A DNA stretch of 64,000 nt from Marinobacter sp. Arc7-DN-1 (GCF_003441595.1 NZ_CP031848.1:3782001-3846000), one strand, 5' to 3'. Numbered from the stretch's first letter, positions 9,027-19,909 are shown. A program made the numbers and translations. The notes: generated by a model not told the origin, from the letters alone.

Positions 9027-10361
9027 TTGCCGGTGACGACTGCCAGAGAACCTGTAAAACACAATCCGAACCAACCCCGGACCATCGCCATTGCCGGTGG
9101 GAAGGGTGGGGTGGGCAAAACCTCCGTCGCCCTGAATCTGGCTCTCACCCTCGCGAGGCAGGATAAGCGGGTTTTGCTTCTGGACGGTGACACGGATCTG
9201 GCCAATGTCAGCATCATGGTGGGTCTGTATCCCCGGAAAACCCTTGCCAGCGTCATGGCCGGGGAATGCCGGCTGGAGGACATCATTCTCGAGACCGACT
9301 ACGGTCTCCACATTGTTCCCGGGGCCTCCGGGGTTCAGGAATGTATGGACATGGGGCCGGCTGAGAGCCTGCGCGTTCTCCGGGCTCTGTACAACCTCGA
9401 AAATCGGTACGACTATGTTATTACCGATACGGCGGCGGGTCTTCAGGCGGCGGGGCTTCATATGATCGCGGCCACGGAGCTGGCCTGCATGGTGGTAACC
9501 CCGGATCCGGCTTCCCTGACAGACGCCTTCTCCCTGATCAAGGTTCTTCGGCGCAGGGGCTACAACCGGATCCCGAGTATTCTCGTCAACATGGCCCAGG
9601 GGGCCAGTCAGGCCCGCTCCGTGTTTCAGCGCCTTGATGCAGCCGCACAACGCCATCTGGGGATTTCCCTGCATTATATGGGCGGAATATGGCGGGACGA
9701 AACTCTCCGTCAGTCGGTTCTGAACCAGAAGCCCGTTGCACTGCTGCCGGTGTCAGACCCATCCTGCCGTCAATTTCATACCCTCGCGGATATGCTGAAT
9801 GTGCGACTGTCTCAGCTTCCCAGGCGAAAGGCCGGTATCGCGGCATACTGGCACAAGGTGTCTCGCAGGGAGGCGGACGTTACACCTGCCCCGGTTGCCG
9901 CGCCCGGAAAAACGGCGGAAGAGGAAATTCCAGATGCTAAAACGCAGTGCCTGAGTGCGGTGAGCCAACTGGAGTCGGTGTTCGCCCAGGCGCCCGTCGA
10001 CCCGATGCTGCGTTATGAAGCATTTACCCGGCTTTTTGCACTCCTGGGGAGCGCATTGGACAGCGATGCGATTGAAATCGTCCAGACTGGACTGGGGTCT
10101 TTTCCGTGGGAAAACCTCGATCCGGAGCGTAAGAACCACCTGGCCACACACCTGCGGGAGCTTGCTGACCAGATTTCGCCCCCGCCACGAGAAGCAAGGA
10201 AACCGGAACCTGCTTCTTCGGTTCTGCGCGAGCCCTTTTATGACCGTATCAGCTTTGGAGAGCAGGATCGTTTGGTGCGCGTGTTGAAGGAGCAGCCCGC
10301 GGATATTTCCCTGGATCGGCTTCTGCGGTCACTCTCGGGCAATGATCAGGGCCGCTCCTGA
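9027..10361 (+). CDS. MinD/FleN-like P-loop ATPase with C-terminal extension
   Basis: A 444-residue protein of the ParA/MinD superfamily. The deviant Walker A motif GGKGGVGKTS is at about residues 24-33, LLDGDTDLANVSIMVGL near 52, and the Walker B-like DYVITDTAAG near 133. The MinD-like part ends around residue 265 (RQFHTLADML). The remaining 180 residues are unlike FleN/FlhG and have no domain I recognise. FleN/FlhG proteins control flagellar number, but no flagellar gene is adjacent, so this may instead position another polar structure. The TTG start at 9027 has AGGGA seven bases upstream; a GTG at 9033 is possible. I am sure of the ATPase family, not of the role. Confidence 0.8.
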   Translation: MPVTTAREPVKHNPNQPRTIAIAGGKGGVGKTSVALNLALTLARQDKRVLLLDGDTDLANVSIMVGLYPRKTLASVMAGECRLEDIILETDYGLHIVPGASGVQECMDMGPAESLRVLRALYNLENRYDYVITDTAAGLQAAGLHMIAATELACMVVTPDPASLTDAFSLIKVLRRRGYNRIPSILVNMAQGASQARSVFQRLDAAAQRHLGISLHYMGGIWRDETLRQSVLNQKPVALLPVSDPSCRQFHTLADMLNVRLSQLPRRKAGIAAYWHKVSRREADVTPAPVAAPGKTAEEEIPDAKTQCLSAVSQLESVFAQAPVDPMLRYEAFTRLFALLGSALDSDAIEIVQTGLGSFPWENLDPERKNHLATHLRELADQISPPPREARKPEPASSVLREPFYDRISFGEQDRLVRVLKEQPADISLDRLLRSLSGNDQGRS

Positions 10362-10459
10362 TACGCAGAAAAACCTACCTCCTTTTCCGTCATTTTATTA
10401 GCGCTTTTTGTAGCGTAACTTTGCTGTGTGTCACCACTCTGTCACCGAAGTTGTGCAAG

Positions 10460-10501
10460 TATTGAGCATAAATCTGAATCTATTGAGCATAAACCTGAAT
10501 C
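10460..10501. repeat. Tandem 21-bp direct repeat upstream of fatty acyl-CoA reductase
   Basis: Two head-to-tail copies (10460-10480 and 10481-10501) of a 21-bp unit starting TATTGAGCATAAA and ending CTGAATC, with one mismatch (T/C). The period equals two helical turns, so two proteins could bind on the same face. They lie 104-145 bp before the reductase start, where an activator or repressor site would be expected. Confidence 0.6.
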
Positions 10502-10604
10502 GTGGCCCGCAATATGCAATGGCTCTGTTGTACCTGATTCGCAAACTTTCCCCTGCCGGCAGGTATGCGCCGGCGATGAATTTGAATAGAGAAGGAGTTC
10601 TCCC

Positions 10605-12140
10605 ATGGCAACACAGCAGCTGAATCCCGGGGCATCATCGAAAGCACTCGAACAGCTCCGCGGAAAGCACGTACTGATTACCGGTACCACCGGATTTCTT
10701 GGCAAGGTGGTACTGGAAAAGCTGATTCGCGCCGTTCCCGATATCGGCGGCATTCACCTGCTGATCCGTGGTAACAAGCGCCACCGGGATGCCCGGGGGC
10801 GTTTTCTCGATGAGATTGCTACATCGTCGGTATTTGACCGTCTTCGCCAGGAGGATCAGGAGGCTTTTGAATCCTTCATTGAGGATCGGGTGTATTGCGT
10901 TACCGGTGAAGTCACCGAACCATTATTCGGTCTGTCGGGCGATCGCTTCCGCAAGCTGGCCGGCGATATTGATGCCGTGATCAACTCGGCCGCCAGCGTC
11001 AACTTCCGTGAAGAGCTGGACAAGGCCCTGGCGGTCAACACTCTGTGCCTGGAAAACGTTGCCGAGCTGGCGCGGCAGAACAAGTCCTTGGCGGTGCTTC
11101 AGGTGTCCACCTGCTACGTGAACGGAATGAACGCCGGCCAGATTACCGAATCGGTCATCAAGCCCGCGGGCGAATCCATTCCTCGCAGCACGGAAGGCTA
11201 CTACGAGATTGAAGAGCTGGTCCGGTTGCTGGAAGACAAGATTGCCGATGTCCGGTCACGGTATTCCGGAAAGACGCTGGAAAAGAAACTGGTGGACCTG
11301 GGTATTCGTGAAGCCAATCACTACGGCTGGAGCGACACCTACACCTTTACCAAGTGGCTGGGTGAGCAGCTTTTGCTGAAAGCCCTTTCGGGAAGGGCGT
11401 TGACCATTGTGCGCCCGTCGATTATTGAGAGTGCTCTTGAGGAGCCCGCGCCTGGCTGGATTGAAGGTGTAAAGGTGGCAGACGCCATTATCCTTGCCTA
11501 TGCCCGAGAGAAGGTCACCCTGTTTCCCGGCAAGCGTTCCGGGGTCATTGATGTCATTCCCGTTGACCTGGTGGCCAACGCCATCATCCTGGCTGCCGCC
11601 GAGGCGATGGGTGAGTCCCCGCGTCACCGGGTTTACCAGTGCTGCAGTGGCAGCTGCAACCCGGTTTCCCTGGGCGAATTCATTGATCACCTGATGGCGG
11701 AAGCCAGGGCAAATTACGCGGAATATGACCAGCTGTTCTATCGGCAGCCGACCAGGCCGTTCATTGCCGTGAATCGCAGGCTTTTTGATGCGGTAGTGGG
11801 CGGAGTGCGCATTCCCCTTGGCATTGCCGGGAAGGTGTTGAAATTATTGGGCCAGAACCGGGAATTGAAAGTGCTTCGGAACCTTGATACCACCCGTTCC
11901 CTGGCAACTATTTTCGGTTTCTACACGGCACCGGATTACATCTTCCGCAATGATGACTTGCTGGCCCTGGCTTCGCGCATGGGTGAGCTGGACAAAGTGC
12001 TGTTCCCGGTGGATGCCCGCCAGATTGACTGGGCAGTTTACCTGCGCAAGATCCACCTTGCCGGGCTCAACCGGTATGCCCTGAAGGAGCGTAAGGTCTA
12101 TAGTCTTCGTTCGGCCAAGGCCCGAAAGAAAGCGGCGTAG
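10605..12140 (+). CDS. Long-chain fatty acyl-CoA reductase (alcohol-forming)
   Basis: A 511-residue NADPH-dependent enzyme that reduces fatty acyl-CoA, through the aldehyde, to fatty alcohol for wax esters. The extended SDR N-terminal domain has ITGTTGFLGKVVLEKL (about residues 25-40), INSAASVNF, and the catalytic YTFTK near 246. The C-terminal 'sterile' domain (about 360-500) ends ALKERKVYSLRS. Sequence and length match, as I remember them, the characterised Marinobacter reductase of this size, including MATQQ at the start. An AGAAGGAG ribosome binding site precedes the ATG at 10605. It stands alone, with a tandem repeat upstream and a GC-rich hairpin downstream. This is the best taxonomic marker in the window. 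Confidence 0.95.
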   Translation: MATQQLNPGASSKALEQLRGKHVLITGTTGFLGKVVLEKLIRAVPDIGGIHLLIRGNKRHRDARGRFLDEIATSSVFDRLRQEDQEAFESFIEDRVYCVTGEVTEPLFGLSGDRFRKLAGDIDAVINSAASVNFREELDKALAVNTLCLENVAELARQNKSLAVLQVSTCYVNGMNAGQITESVIKPAGESIPRSTEGYYEIEELVRLLEDKIADVRSRYSGKTLEKKLVDLGIREANHYGWSDTYTFTKWLGEQLLLKALSGRALTIVRPSIIESALEEPAPGWIEGVKVADAIILAYAREKVTLFPGKRSGVIDVIPVDLVANAIILAAAEAMGESPRHRVYQCCSGSCNPVSLGEFIDHLMAEARANYAEYDQLFYRQPTRPFIAVNRRLFDAVVGGVRIPLGIAGKVLKLLGQNRELKVLRNLDTTRSLATIFGFYTAPDYIFRNDDLLALASRMGELDKVLFPVDARQIDWAVYLRKIHLAGLNRYALKERKVYSLRSAKARKKAA

Positions 12141-12148
12141 AAAACCTG

Positions 12149-12171
12149 GGCCCGGTCGCCAGGGCCGGGCC
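12149..12171 (+). terminator. GC-rich hairpin after the acyl-CoA reductase
   Basis: GGCCCGG and CCGGGCC pair around a nine-base loop, nine bases after the stop. There is no clear T-run, so termination would be weak or factor assisted. Confidence 0.45.
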
Positions 12172-12311
12172 GTTGTCTGACCTTGCCTGTTTTCCTCGCA
12201 AGTTTGCGATTGGTCCCGATAGAACTATCCTTTAAGAAGCTTCTTGTTCGGTACAAATAACCCTTGTTTTCATGTGGTTTACCGGTCGGTTTTGGCCAAA
12301 AGTTCAGGCGC

Positions 12312-12357
12312 ATTAGGACGTTAGTCTAATTCATTGTGTAGTGGCACACATGTTGAA
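12312..12357 (+). promoter_or_regulatory. Candidate regulatory region of acs
   Basis: The 311-bp gap before acs (12141-12451) holds the hairpin above and, here, an imperfect inverted repeat TTAGGAC-GTTA-GTCTAA at 12313-12329. NarL/LuxR-type response regulators bind inverted half-sites of about this size, and such a regulator is encoded just after acs. Promoter hexamers are not clear. Inference only. Confidence 0.3.
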
Positions 12358-12451
12358 CTACGGCTATCCGTCTATAGAGGGCCGGAAAGGTCCCAGCGCT
12401 CAGAATTCCAAAACCGACAATGACAACAGACTCTGACAAAGGGGGAGCACA

Positions 12452-14401
<1,950 letters not shown>

Positions 14402-14442
14402 AGGTCTGGTTCAAGGCCATAAATCTGTGAGGAATCTGCTGA

Positions 14443-15108
14443 ATGGCACAAACAATTATCGTCGCTGATGATCACCCACTGTTTCGCGCAGCATTGAAGC
14501 AGGCGGTCAGTCAGGCGGTACCGGATGCGGAGACGGTTGAAGTCGACAGCATCAAGGCGCTGCAGGCGGCGGTAGACTCGCACCCGGACGCAGATCTGGT
14601 TTTGCTTGATCTCAATATGCCGGGTGCCCACGGCTTCTCGGGGCTCGTGTTCATGCGCGGGCAATACCCGGGGCTGCCGGTAGTGGTAGTGTCAGGTTCC
14701 GAGGAATTGCAGGTGATGCGCCGGTCGATTGACTACGGTGCCTCCGGCTTCATTCCGAAGTCGGCGCCGTTGCCCACCATCACTGAGGCCATCCAGGCCG
14801 TCCTGGAAGGGGATGTCTGGTTGCCGGCAGGTGTGGCGGACAAGATCGAGCGAATGCATTCCGATGCCACAGACTTTTCGGAAAAACTGGCATCGCTGAC
14901 GCCTCAGCAGTTCCGGGTGCTGGGTATGCTGGCCGAGGGGCTTCTGAACAAACAGATTGCCTACGATCTGGATGTTTCCGAGGCGACCATCAAGGCGCAC
15001 ATCACGGCGGTATTCCGGAAGCTTGGGGTCCGCAACCGGACCCAGGCGGTGATTGCGATTCAGCAGATGGAGATTGATCCGTCGGATCAGTCGTTGTCTG
15101 GTAGCTGA
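14443..15108 (+). CDS. LuxR-family response regulator, ErdR/CrbR-like
   Basis: A 221-residue NarL/LuxR-type regulator: receiver domain (about 1-120; DDH near 9-11, phospho-acceptor Asp56 in LLDLNMP, Lys in IPKSAPL) and a C-terminal helix-turn-helix (about 148-208; LTPQQFRVLGMLAEGLLNK, then SEATIKAHITAVFRKLGV). It sits 41 bp after acs on the same strand. In Pseudomonas (ErdR) and Vibrio (CrbR) regulators of this type activate acs, so feedback control of the neighbour is likely, but orthology is inferred from similarity and position. The partner kinase is not in the window. Confidence 0.85.
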   Translation: MAQTIIVADDHPLFRAALKQAVSQAVPDAETVEVDSIKALQAAVDSHPDADLVLLDLNMPGAHGFSGLVFMRGQYPGLPVVVVSGSEELQVMRRSIDYGASGFIPKSAPLPTITEAIQAVLEGDVWLPAGVADKIERMHSDATDFSEKLASLTPQQFRVLGMLAEGLLNKQIAYDLDVSEATIKAHITAVFRKLGVRNRTQAVIAIQQMEIDPSDQSLSGS

Positions 15109-15132
15109 GGCGCGACAGGCCAGACCAAATGT

Positions 15133-15158
15133 GGGGTCAGAACCGAAGTTCTGACCCC
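15133..15158. terminator. Bidirectional terminator hairpin GGGGTCAGAAC...
   Basis: A perfect 11-bp stem (GGGGTCAGAAC / GTTCTGACCCC) with CGAA loop between two convergent genes, followed by TTTGTCATT on the plus strand. The outer nine bases of the stem are the same as in the hairpin at 27081-27110. Confidence 0.75.
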
Positions 15159-15167
15159 TTTGTCATT

Positions 15168-16151
15168 CTACTTGCTCCCGGCGTACCCCAATTCCTTGTC
15201 GACCAGGTTGAACAGCTCCTCGCCCTTGTGCCAGCGGTCGAAGTTCTCCAGGAACTGATCGGTCAGCGCCCGCTTCCAGCCGATGAAGTCGCCGGCCATA
15301 TGGGCTGTCATGGTGACGTTTTCCATGTCCCAGAGGGGATGATCTTCCGCCAGTGGCTCCTCCTCGAACACATCCAGCCCCGCTCCGGCGATGTCGCCAT
15401 TCCTCAGTGCGGCGACCAGATCGTCAGTTTTAACGATCGGACCACGGCCGATGTTGATCAGGCGGGCTGATTTTTTCATCGCCTTGAAGGCTTTTTCGTC
15501 GAACAGGCCTTCGGTCTGAGGTGTCAGCGGGGCGGCAATCACCACAAAGTCGGCGTGGCCGAGCTGTTCGAAAAGATCATCGTTGCCGTGCACAGCAACA
15601 AAATCCGGGTCGTCATGCCGTGGTTTGCGGGCAATACCGTGGGCCTTCAAACCGGCGGCGCCCACCAGCCGGCCGATCTGGCGGCCGATGGAGCCGGCGC
15701 CCACCACCAGAACCTGCCTGCCTTCAGCCCGCTCCGTATCCCGGTGCTGCCATTGGTGTTTCATCTGAAGCCGGATGGAATTCGGAAAATCCTTGGCGAA
15801 CATCAGGATGGTACAGAGCACGTATTCGGCGATGGTGCGGTCGAAGATGCCGCGGGCATTGGTAACCGTTACCTTCCCCTTGATCAGCTCCGGGAACATC
15901 AGGGCATCAACGCCGGCACTGGTGGCATGGATCCATTTCAGCTTGTCGGCTGTGTGCCAGGCGGCGGCCAGGGCTTCGGTCCGGAAGTCCGTCACCATCA
16001 TGATTTCGGTGCCGGGCAGGGTATCCCGGAGGGTTGGTTCGTCACAGGCAAAACGCACATCCGCGCGGGCCCTGAGTGCCTCCATTCCCGGCGGTTCCTG
16101 TTCTCCCGGCGCGGTGAGAACGGTTACAACGGGTTTGCTTTGCTGAGTCAT
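15168..16151 (-). CDS. D-2-hydroxyacid dehydrogenase (NAD(P)-dependent)
   Basis: A 327-residue member of the D-isomer 2-hydroxyacid dehydrogenase family, related to glyoxylate/hydroxypyruvate reductases. The nucleotide-binding motif VVGAGSIGRQIGRL lies near residue 150, the substrate-binding region INIGRGPIVKTDDL with its Arg near 235, GLDVFEEEPL with the conserved Glu near 265, and the catalytic histidine in MTAHMAGD near 285. The usual 'SPH' at the last site is here TAH, still with His. The natural substrate (glyoxylate, hydroxypyruvate or another 2-oxo acid) cannot be told. It is convergent with the response regulator gene and divergent from the aminotransferase. Confidence 0.88.
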   Translation of the reverse strand: MTQQSKPVVTVLTAPGEQEPPGMEALRARADVRFACDEPTLRDTLPGTEIMMVTDFRTEALAAAWHTADKLKWIHATSAGVDALMFPELIKGKVTVTNARGIFDRTIAEYVLCTILMFAKDFPNSIRLQMKHQWQHRDTERAEGRQVLVVGAGSIGRQIGRLVGAAGLKAHGIARKPRHDDPDFVAVHGNDDLFEQLGHADFVVIAAPLTPQTEGLFDEKAFKAMKKSARLINIGRGPIVKTDDLVAALRNGDIAGAGLDVFEEEPLAEDHPLWDMENVTMTAHMAGDFIGWKRALTDQFLENFDRWHKGEELFNLVDKELGYAGSK

Positions 16152-16204
16152 TGAGCCTCCGCCTTTTGTGATGAATGACGATGTCTGACCGGTGATGCCC
16201 CAGG

Positions 16205-16226
16205 GGTTACCTACAGGTTACCTACA
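16205..16226. repeat. Tandem 11-bp repeat GGTTACCTACA x2
   Basis: Two exact copies head to tail in the 250-bp divergent gap between the dehydrogenase and aminotransferase genes. One helical turn per unit; it may be a protein site or a replication slippage product. Confidence 0.45.
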
Positions 16227-16401
16227 GTCTGGTCGGCGGCTTCTGTCGGGTCAACTTGCTGGCCATGTGATTTGGCTGCAATCGCTATGGTGGCCGTACT
16301 TTCACGTACCTCATCTTTATGACGTTTTGTCTTGTAGAGCCCCGCCATACTGATTAACCTGCAGGAGTGGATTCCATTTGCCCCGCTTGCAGGAGGTGTG
16401 T

Positions 16402-17628
16402 ATGGCAGAAGCCGCCAACCAAGAAACCGGCCAGACCAAACCGCGCAGAGTGAAGTACCGGAAGACCAAGGCCAGTTGGAACCCTGCCATGCAGGCGGTT
16501 CCGGTACCGGGCATCCGGCGCATGGTGAACATGGCGGCCACCATGAAAGATGTGATTCATCTTTCCATCGGTCAGCCGGATCTGCCGACACCCAAGCATA
16601 TTATTGATGCCTACATTGATGCCCTGAACGCAGGTCAGACCGGCTATACCATGGATGCCGGACTACCGGAGTTGCTGGTGGCGCTGCGTGACTACTACGG
16701 CAAGCGGTACAACCGGAAGCTGACCCGGGACAATATCCTGATCACCAGTGGCGCCACGGAGGCCATGTACCTGGCCATTTCCGCGACCTCCGCGCCGGGC
16801 CGGCAGTTTATCGTAACGGACCCGTCGTTCCTGCTGTACGCTCCTCTGATCCGGATGAACGGCGGCGAGGTGAAGTTTGTGCCAACCCGGGCGGAGAACA
16901 ATCATCAGTTGGATCCGGACGAAGTCATCCGTGCCATGGGCTCGCGCACTTTCGCTCTCATTCTGAACAACCCCAACAACCCGACCGGGGCCGTTTACCC
17001 GCGCAGCACGGTGGAAACCATTCTTGAAGAATGCGCCTATCGGGGCATTCAGGTCTATGCGGATGAGGTCTACGATCATCTCATCTTTGACGACGACGAC
17101 TTTGCCAGCGTACTCAACTGCTCGATGGACCTGGACAACATCATGTGCATCAGCAGCTTCTCGAAAACCTACAGCATGGCGGGTTTGCGGATCGGCTGGG
17201 TGATTTCGAGCCAGGCAGCGATCAAGTCATTGCGGCGGTATCATATGTTCACCACGTCGGTAGCCAATACGCCGTCCCAGTTCGCGGGTGTGGCCGCGCT
17301 GACCGGTGACCAGCAGTGTGTGCGGGATATGGTGAATATCTACCGCGAGCGCCGCGACAAGGTGGTTGAGCTGATTGACCAGACTCCCTACATGACCGGG
17401 TACAAGCCAGGCGGCGCCTTCTTTGCGTTCCCCGAGCTGCCACCCCATGTGGACGGTTCGGATCTGGCCCTCCGTATGCTCAAGGAAACCGGCGTCTGTC
17501 TGGTGCCGGGCGATGCCTTCGGGGAAGGATGTACTAACGCCGTGCGGATCAGTTTCTCCACCACCTGCGAGAAACTCGAGCAGGCGTTTGATCGAATCAT
17601 TCCCTGGATGGCAAAACAACAGTTCTGA
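16402..17628 (+). CDS. Class I/II pyridoxal-phosphate aminotransferase
   Basis: A 408-residue cytoplasmic fold-type I aminotransferase, of the aspartate/aromatic aminotransferase group. Visible: HLSIGQPDLPTPKHI near residue 55, NNPNNPTGAVYPRS near 192, YADEVYDHLIFD near 220 and SSFSKTYSMAGLRIGW near 251 with the PLP-binding lysine (about 254). The chosen ATG (MAEAANQE) follows a strong AGGAGGTG, better than the in-frame start 24 bp upstream. Amino acid specificity is not readable. The CPXCG protein gene starts nine bases after its stop. Confidence 0.9.
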   Translation: MAEAANQETGQTKPRRVKYRKTKASWNPAMQAVPVPGIRRMVNMAATMKDVIHLSIGQPDLPTPKHIIDAYIDALNAGQTGYTMDAGLPELLVALRDYYGKRYNRKLTRDNILITSGATEAMYLAISATSAPGRQFIVTDPSFLLYAPLIRMNGGEVKFVPTRAENNHQLDPDEVIRAMGSRTFALILNNPNNPTGAVYPRSTVETILEECAYRGIQVYADEVYDHLIFDDDDFASVLNCSMDLDNIMCISSFSKTYSMAGLRIGWVISSQAAIKSLRRYHMFTTSVANTPSQFAGVAALTGDQQCVRDMVNIYRERRDKVVELIDQTPYMTGYKPGGAFFAFPELPPHVDGSDLALRMLKETGVCLVPGDAFGEGCTNAVRISFSTTCEKLEQAFDRIIPWMAKQQF

Positions 17629-17637
17629 GGTAATGCC

Positions 17638-17829
17638 ATGTCAGCCCTCGACTCAGTGCTCATTCAGTGCCCCTACTGCTGGGAGACGCTGGATATCAGC
17701 GTCGACCCGTCGGTGCCTGAACAGGAGTATGTCGAGGACTGCCAGGTCTGCTGCCGGCCGATTCTGTTGCATGTCGCCTTCGATGAAGACCTGACTCCTC
17801 ACCTAGATGCGCGGGCCGAGAACGAATAA
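17638..17829 (+). CDS. CPXCG motif-containing cysteine-rich protein
   Basis: A 63-residue protein with CPYCWE and CQVCCRP pairs, a small metal-ribbon family widespread in gammaproteobacteria and without known function. It follows the aminotransferase stop by nine bases, probably in the same transcript. Length and Cys spacing fit the family. It may bind zinc; nothing more can be said. Confidence 0.85.
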   Translation: MSALDSVLIQCPYCWETLDISVDPSVPEQEYVEDCQVCCRPILLHVAFDEDLTPHLDARAENE

Positions 17830-17926
17830 CCGGCCCGGGCTGTTTCTGACCAATTATTAACCCGCCGGCCTTGCCCAGGTTCCTCCTGTGCCGCAGGATA
17901 CAGTCAGATTCCCTGGAGAAACCCTG

Positions 17927-18499
17927 ATGAAGATAACACCCCTGAAAGGTCTTTGGGCCCTTCTGATTCTGGCGCTGGCACTGACAAGCGGCTGCGCCAG
18001 CATGTCACCCTACTCCATTTCCGAAGGCGAGCTGGAGAGGCACCTTCAGGACGTGGTGAGTGAGTTTGACCGCCAGCAATTGAGCAGCGGTTCGCCACTG
18101 AGCCTGAGCCTGGACGACGCCGACATTACCCTGGGGCCGGATGGCCGGGATGTGGCGGTGATTGACCTGCGGGGCCAGGTGGCCCTGAATGCGCTGATGG
18201 CAAAGTTGCCGGTGGATATTGCCCTGAAGGTGGAAGGTGCTCCGGTTTACGACAGTACGGAAAAAGCGATCTTCATCAGGCGGCTGCAGTTGCTGGAAAG
18301 CAGCATTGATTCGCCATTTTTCAAAGGTGACCTGAAGCCGGTTACCGACACGGTGATGCGGCTTGTCGCCCAGATGCTGGAGACCATGCCGGTGTATCGT
18401 CTTGACGAGGCCAATTTTGCCCAGAGAATGTTCGGTATGATGCCCGTGGATGTGCGGGTGGCGCCGGGCCGGCTTGAGTTTGTTATGGCAGACGAGTAA
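17927..18499 (+). CDS. DUF1439 family lipoprotein
   Basis: About 190 residues. It starts with a lipoprotein signal peptide (MKITPLKGLWALLILALAL then TSGCAS, lipobox LTSGC), so the mature protein would be anchored by its cysteine, probably facing the periplasm. The rest resembles YceB-type DUF1439 proteins, small lipid-binding-like beta proteins of uncertain role. I chose the ATG at 17927 because it gives a clean signal peptide and has TGGAGAA upstream; an earlier in-frame start would put 13 polar residues before it. A strong hairpin follows the stop. Confidence 0.8.
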   Translation: MKITPLKGLWALLILALALTSGCASMSPYSISEGELERHLQDVVSEFDRQQLSSGSPLSLSLDDADITLGPDGRDVAVIDLRGQVALNALMAKLPVDIALKVEGAPVYDSTEKAIFIRRLQLLESSIDSPFFKGDLKPVTDTVMRLVAQMLETMPVYRLDEANFAQRMFGMMPVDVRVAPGRLEFVMADE

Positions 18500-18502
18500 G
18501 TG

Positions 18503-18529
18503 CGTGGCCAGGTACTCGACCTGGCCACG
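18503..18529. terminator. Perfect 11-bp hairpin between convergent genes
   Basis: CGTGGCCAGGT and ACCTGGCCACG around loop ACTCG, three bases after the DUF1439 stop. There is no long T-run on either side; position between convergent genes suggests a bidirectional terminator. Confidence 0.6.
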
Positions 18530-18561
18530 AAGATGCAGATTTCCTGATCAGGGGGACGGCT

Positions 18562-19716
18562 TCACCCAGACAGGCGCTTGCAGATCGCCGCCCCTATCTC
18601 ATGGGTGCCCCGCCGGGTTCCGGCGTTGTCCGCAAGATCTGCTGCAACCGCATCGAACAACTCCTTGCCTGCGGCAGCAATTGCCGGGTCTTTGCGGCCG
18701 AGCCACTCAAGCATGCGGGCCGTGGTAAACAGCATGGCGGTCGGGTCTGCCAGGCCCTGGCCGGCAATGTCCGGGGCACTGCCGTGTGTGGGCTCGAACA
18801 TGGAGGGCATGTCCGGGGCGGTGGGGTTCAGGTTGCACGAGGGCGCCACGCCCATGCCACCTGAAAGCACGGCCGCCAGGTCGGTAAGAATATCGCCCTG
18901 CAGGTTGCTGGCAACCACCACATCGAAAGCCCAGGGGCTCTGCACAAACTTCATGCAGGCGGCATCCACCAGCTCATGGTGGGGCGCCACATCCGGGTAT
19001 TCCCTGCTGATCTCTTCAAAGGCTTCCGTATACATGTCGCCCCAATAGCGCAGGGCATTCCGCTTGGTGACCAGGCATACCTGGCTTTCGCAGGTGCGGC
19101 CATCCAGCGTGCGGAAAGTCCGGGTCCGGCCTTCGTTCACCCGGTCTGCGGCCCGGCTGCGGGCCTGTTCAAAGCCATACCGGATGATCCGGTCGGTGGC
19201 CTTGCGGGTAAATACCTCCATCTGGGTCGCCACTTCATCGGGAGTGCCCTTGCGCAAGCGGCCACCCTGGCTGACGTATTCCCCTTCGGAGTTTTCCCGG
19301 ATCACCAGCATGTCGATGTCCCTGGCGCGTTCATCGGCCAGATACTGGCGGGCACCGGGCAGCAGCCTCGCGGGACGCTCGCAGACCCATTGGTCAAAGC
19401 CCTTGCGCATATCCAGCAGCGGCGCCAGGGAGATACTGTCGGGCAGCAGGTAGCGGTCCGGATCATCCATCGGGCCCGGGTCGCCCAGGGCACCCAGCAA
19501 AATGGCATCGTATTGTTGCAACTGTTCCAGTGCATCCCGCGGCATGGATTCTCCGTGCTCCTCATGCCAGGCATGGGAAGGCCAGGGGAATCGCGTCCAC
19601 TCAATGGCAAGGCTGTGCCTGGCGCGCAGGGTTTCCAGGCAACGCACAGCCTCGGCCACCACTTCAGGGCCAATGCCATCGCCCGGGGTGACTGCGATTC
19701 GGGTAGTTTCGGCCAT
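18562..19716 (-). CDS. Isocitrate/isopropylmalate/tartrate dehydrogenase family protein
   Basis: A 384-residue metal- and NAD-dependent beta-decarboxylating dehydrogenase. Motifs: TPGDGIGPEVVAEAVR at the start, ALGDPGPMDDPDR and LLDMRKGFDQWVCERPARLL (substrate loop), VIRENSEGEYVSQGG, DAACMKFVQSPWAFDVVVAS with metal ligands, and EPTHGSAPDIAGQGLADP. The WVCERPARL pattern and length fit the tartrate/D-malate dehydrogenase (TtuC/DmlA) group more than LeuB or Icd, but substrate assignment is tentative. The ATG at 19716 has AAGGAG nine bases upstream, so the longer open frame to 19812 is not used. No pathway partners are adjacent. Confidence 0.88.
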   Translation of the reverse strand: MAETTRIAVTPGDGIGPEVVAEAVRCLETLRARHSLAIEWTRFPWPSHAWHEEHGESMPRDALEQLQQYDAILLGALGDPGPMDDPDRYLLPDSISLAPLLDMRKGFDQWVCERPARLLPGARQYLADERARDIDMLVIRENSEGEYVSQGGRLRKGTPDEVATQMEVFTRKATDRIIRYGFEQARSRAADRVNEGRTRTFRTLDGRTCESQVCLVTKRNALRYWGDMYTEAFEEISREYPDVAPHHELVDAACMKFVQSPWAFDVVVASNLQGDILTDLAAVLSGGMGVAPSCNLNPTAPDMPSMFEPTHGSAPDIAGQGLADPTAMLFTTARMLEWLGRKDPAIAAAGKELFDAVAADLADNAGTRRGTHEIGAAICKRLSG

Positions 19717-19909
19717 TCGGGAGACTCCTTTTATAAACAGACTCGTATAAGCAACACACCCCAGTTTAGTCATGTGAACCGGGGATGCCAGCGTTTCACA
19801 TGCTTTAACCAAAAGTGGTTTTACCAGGCAAGGGATCGAGGCTATAGTGAATTGAAAATACGTCTTATTAACGCAGCGCTATCGCCAGATTTGAAGTTCA
19901 GGAGTTGAA

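Noticed and set aside
12342..12357. Sigma-54-like promoter TGGCAC-N5-TTGAA before acs
   Set aside because: The important -12 GC is GA here, no enhancer-binding regulator is linked, and acs genes of this group are normally read by sigma-70. Probably chance.
16211..16591. Reverse-strand frame in front of the aminotransferase
   Set aside because: Trp/Pro/Ser-rich, overlaps the aminotransferase start antisense and shows no ribosome binding site or family.
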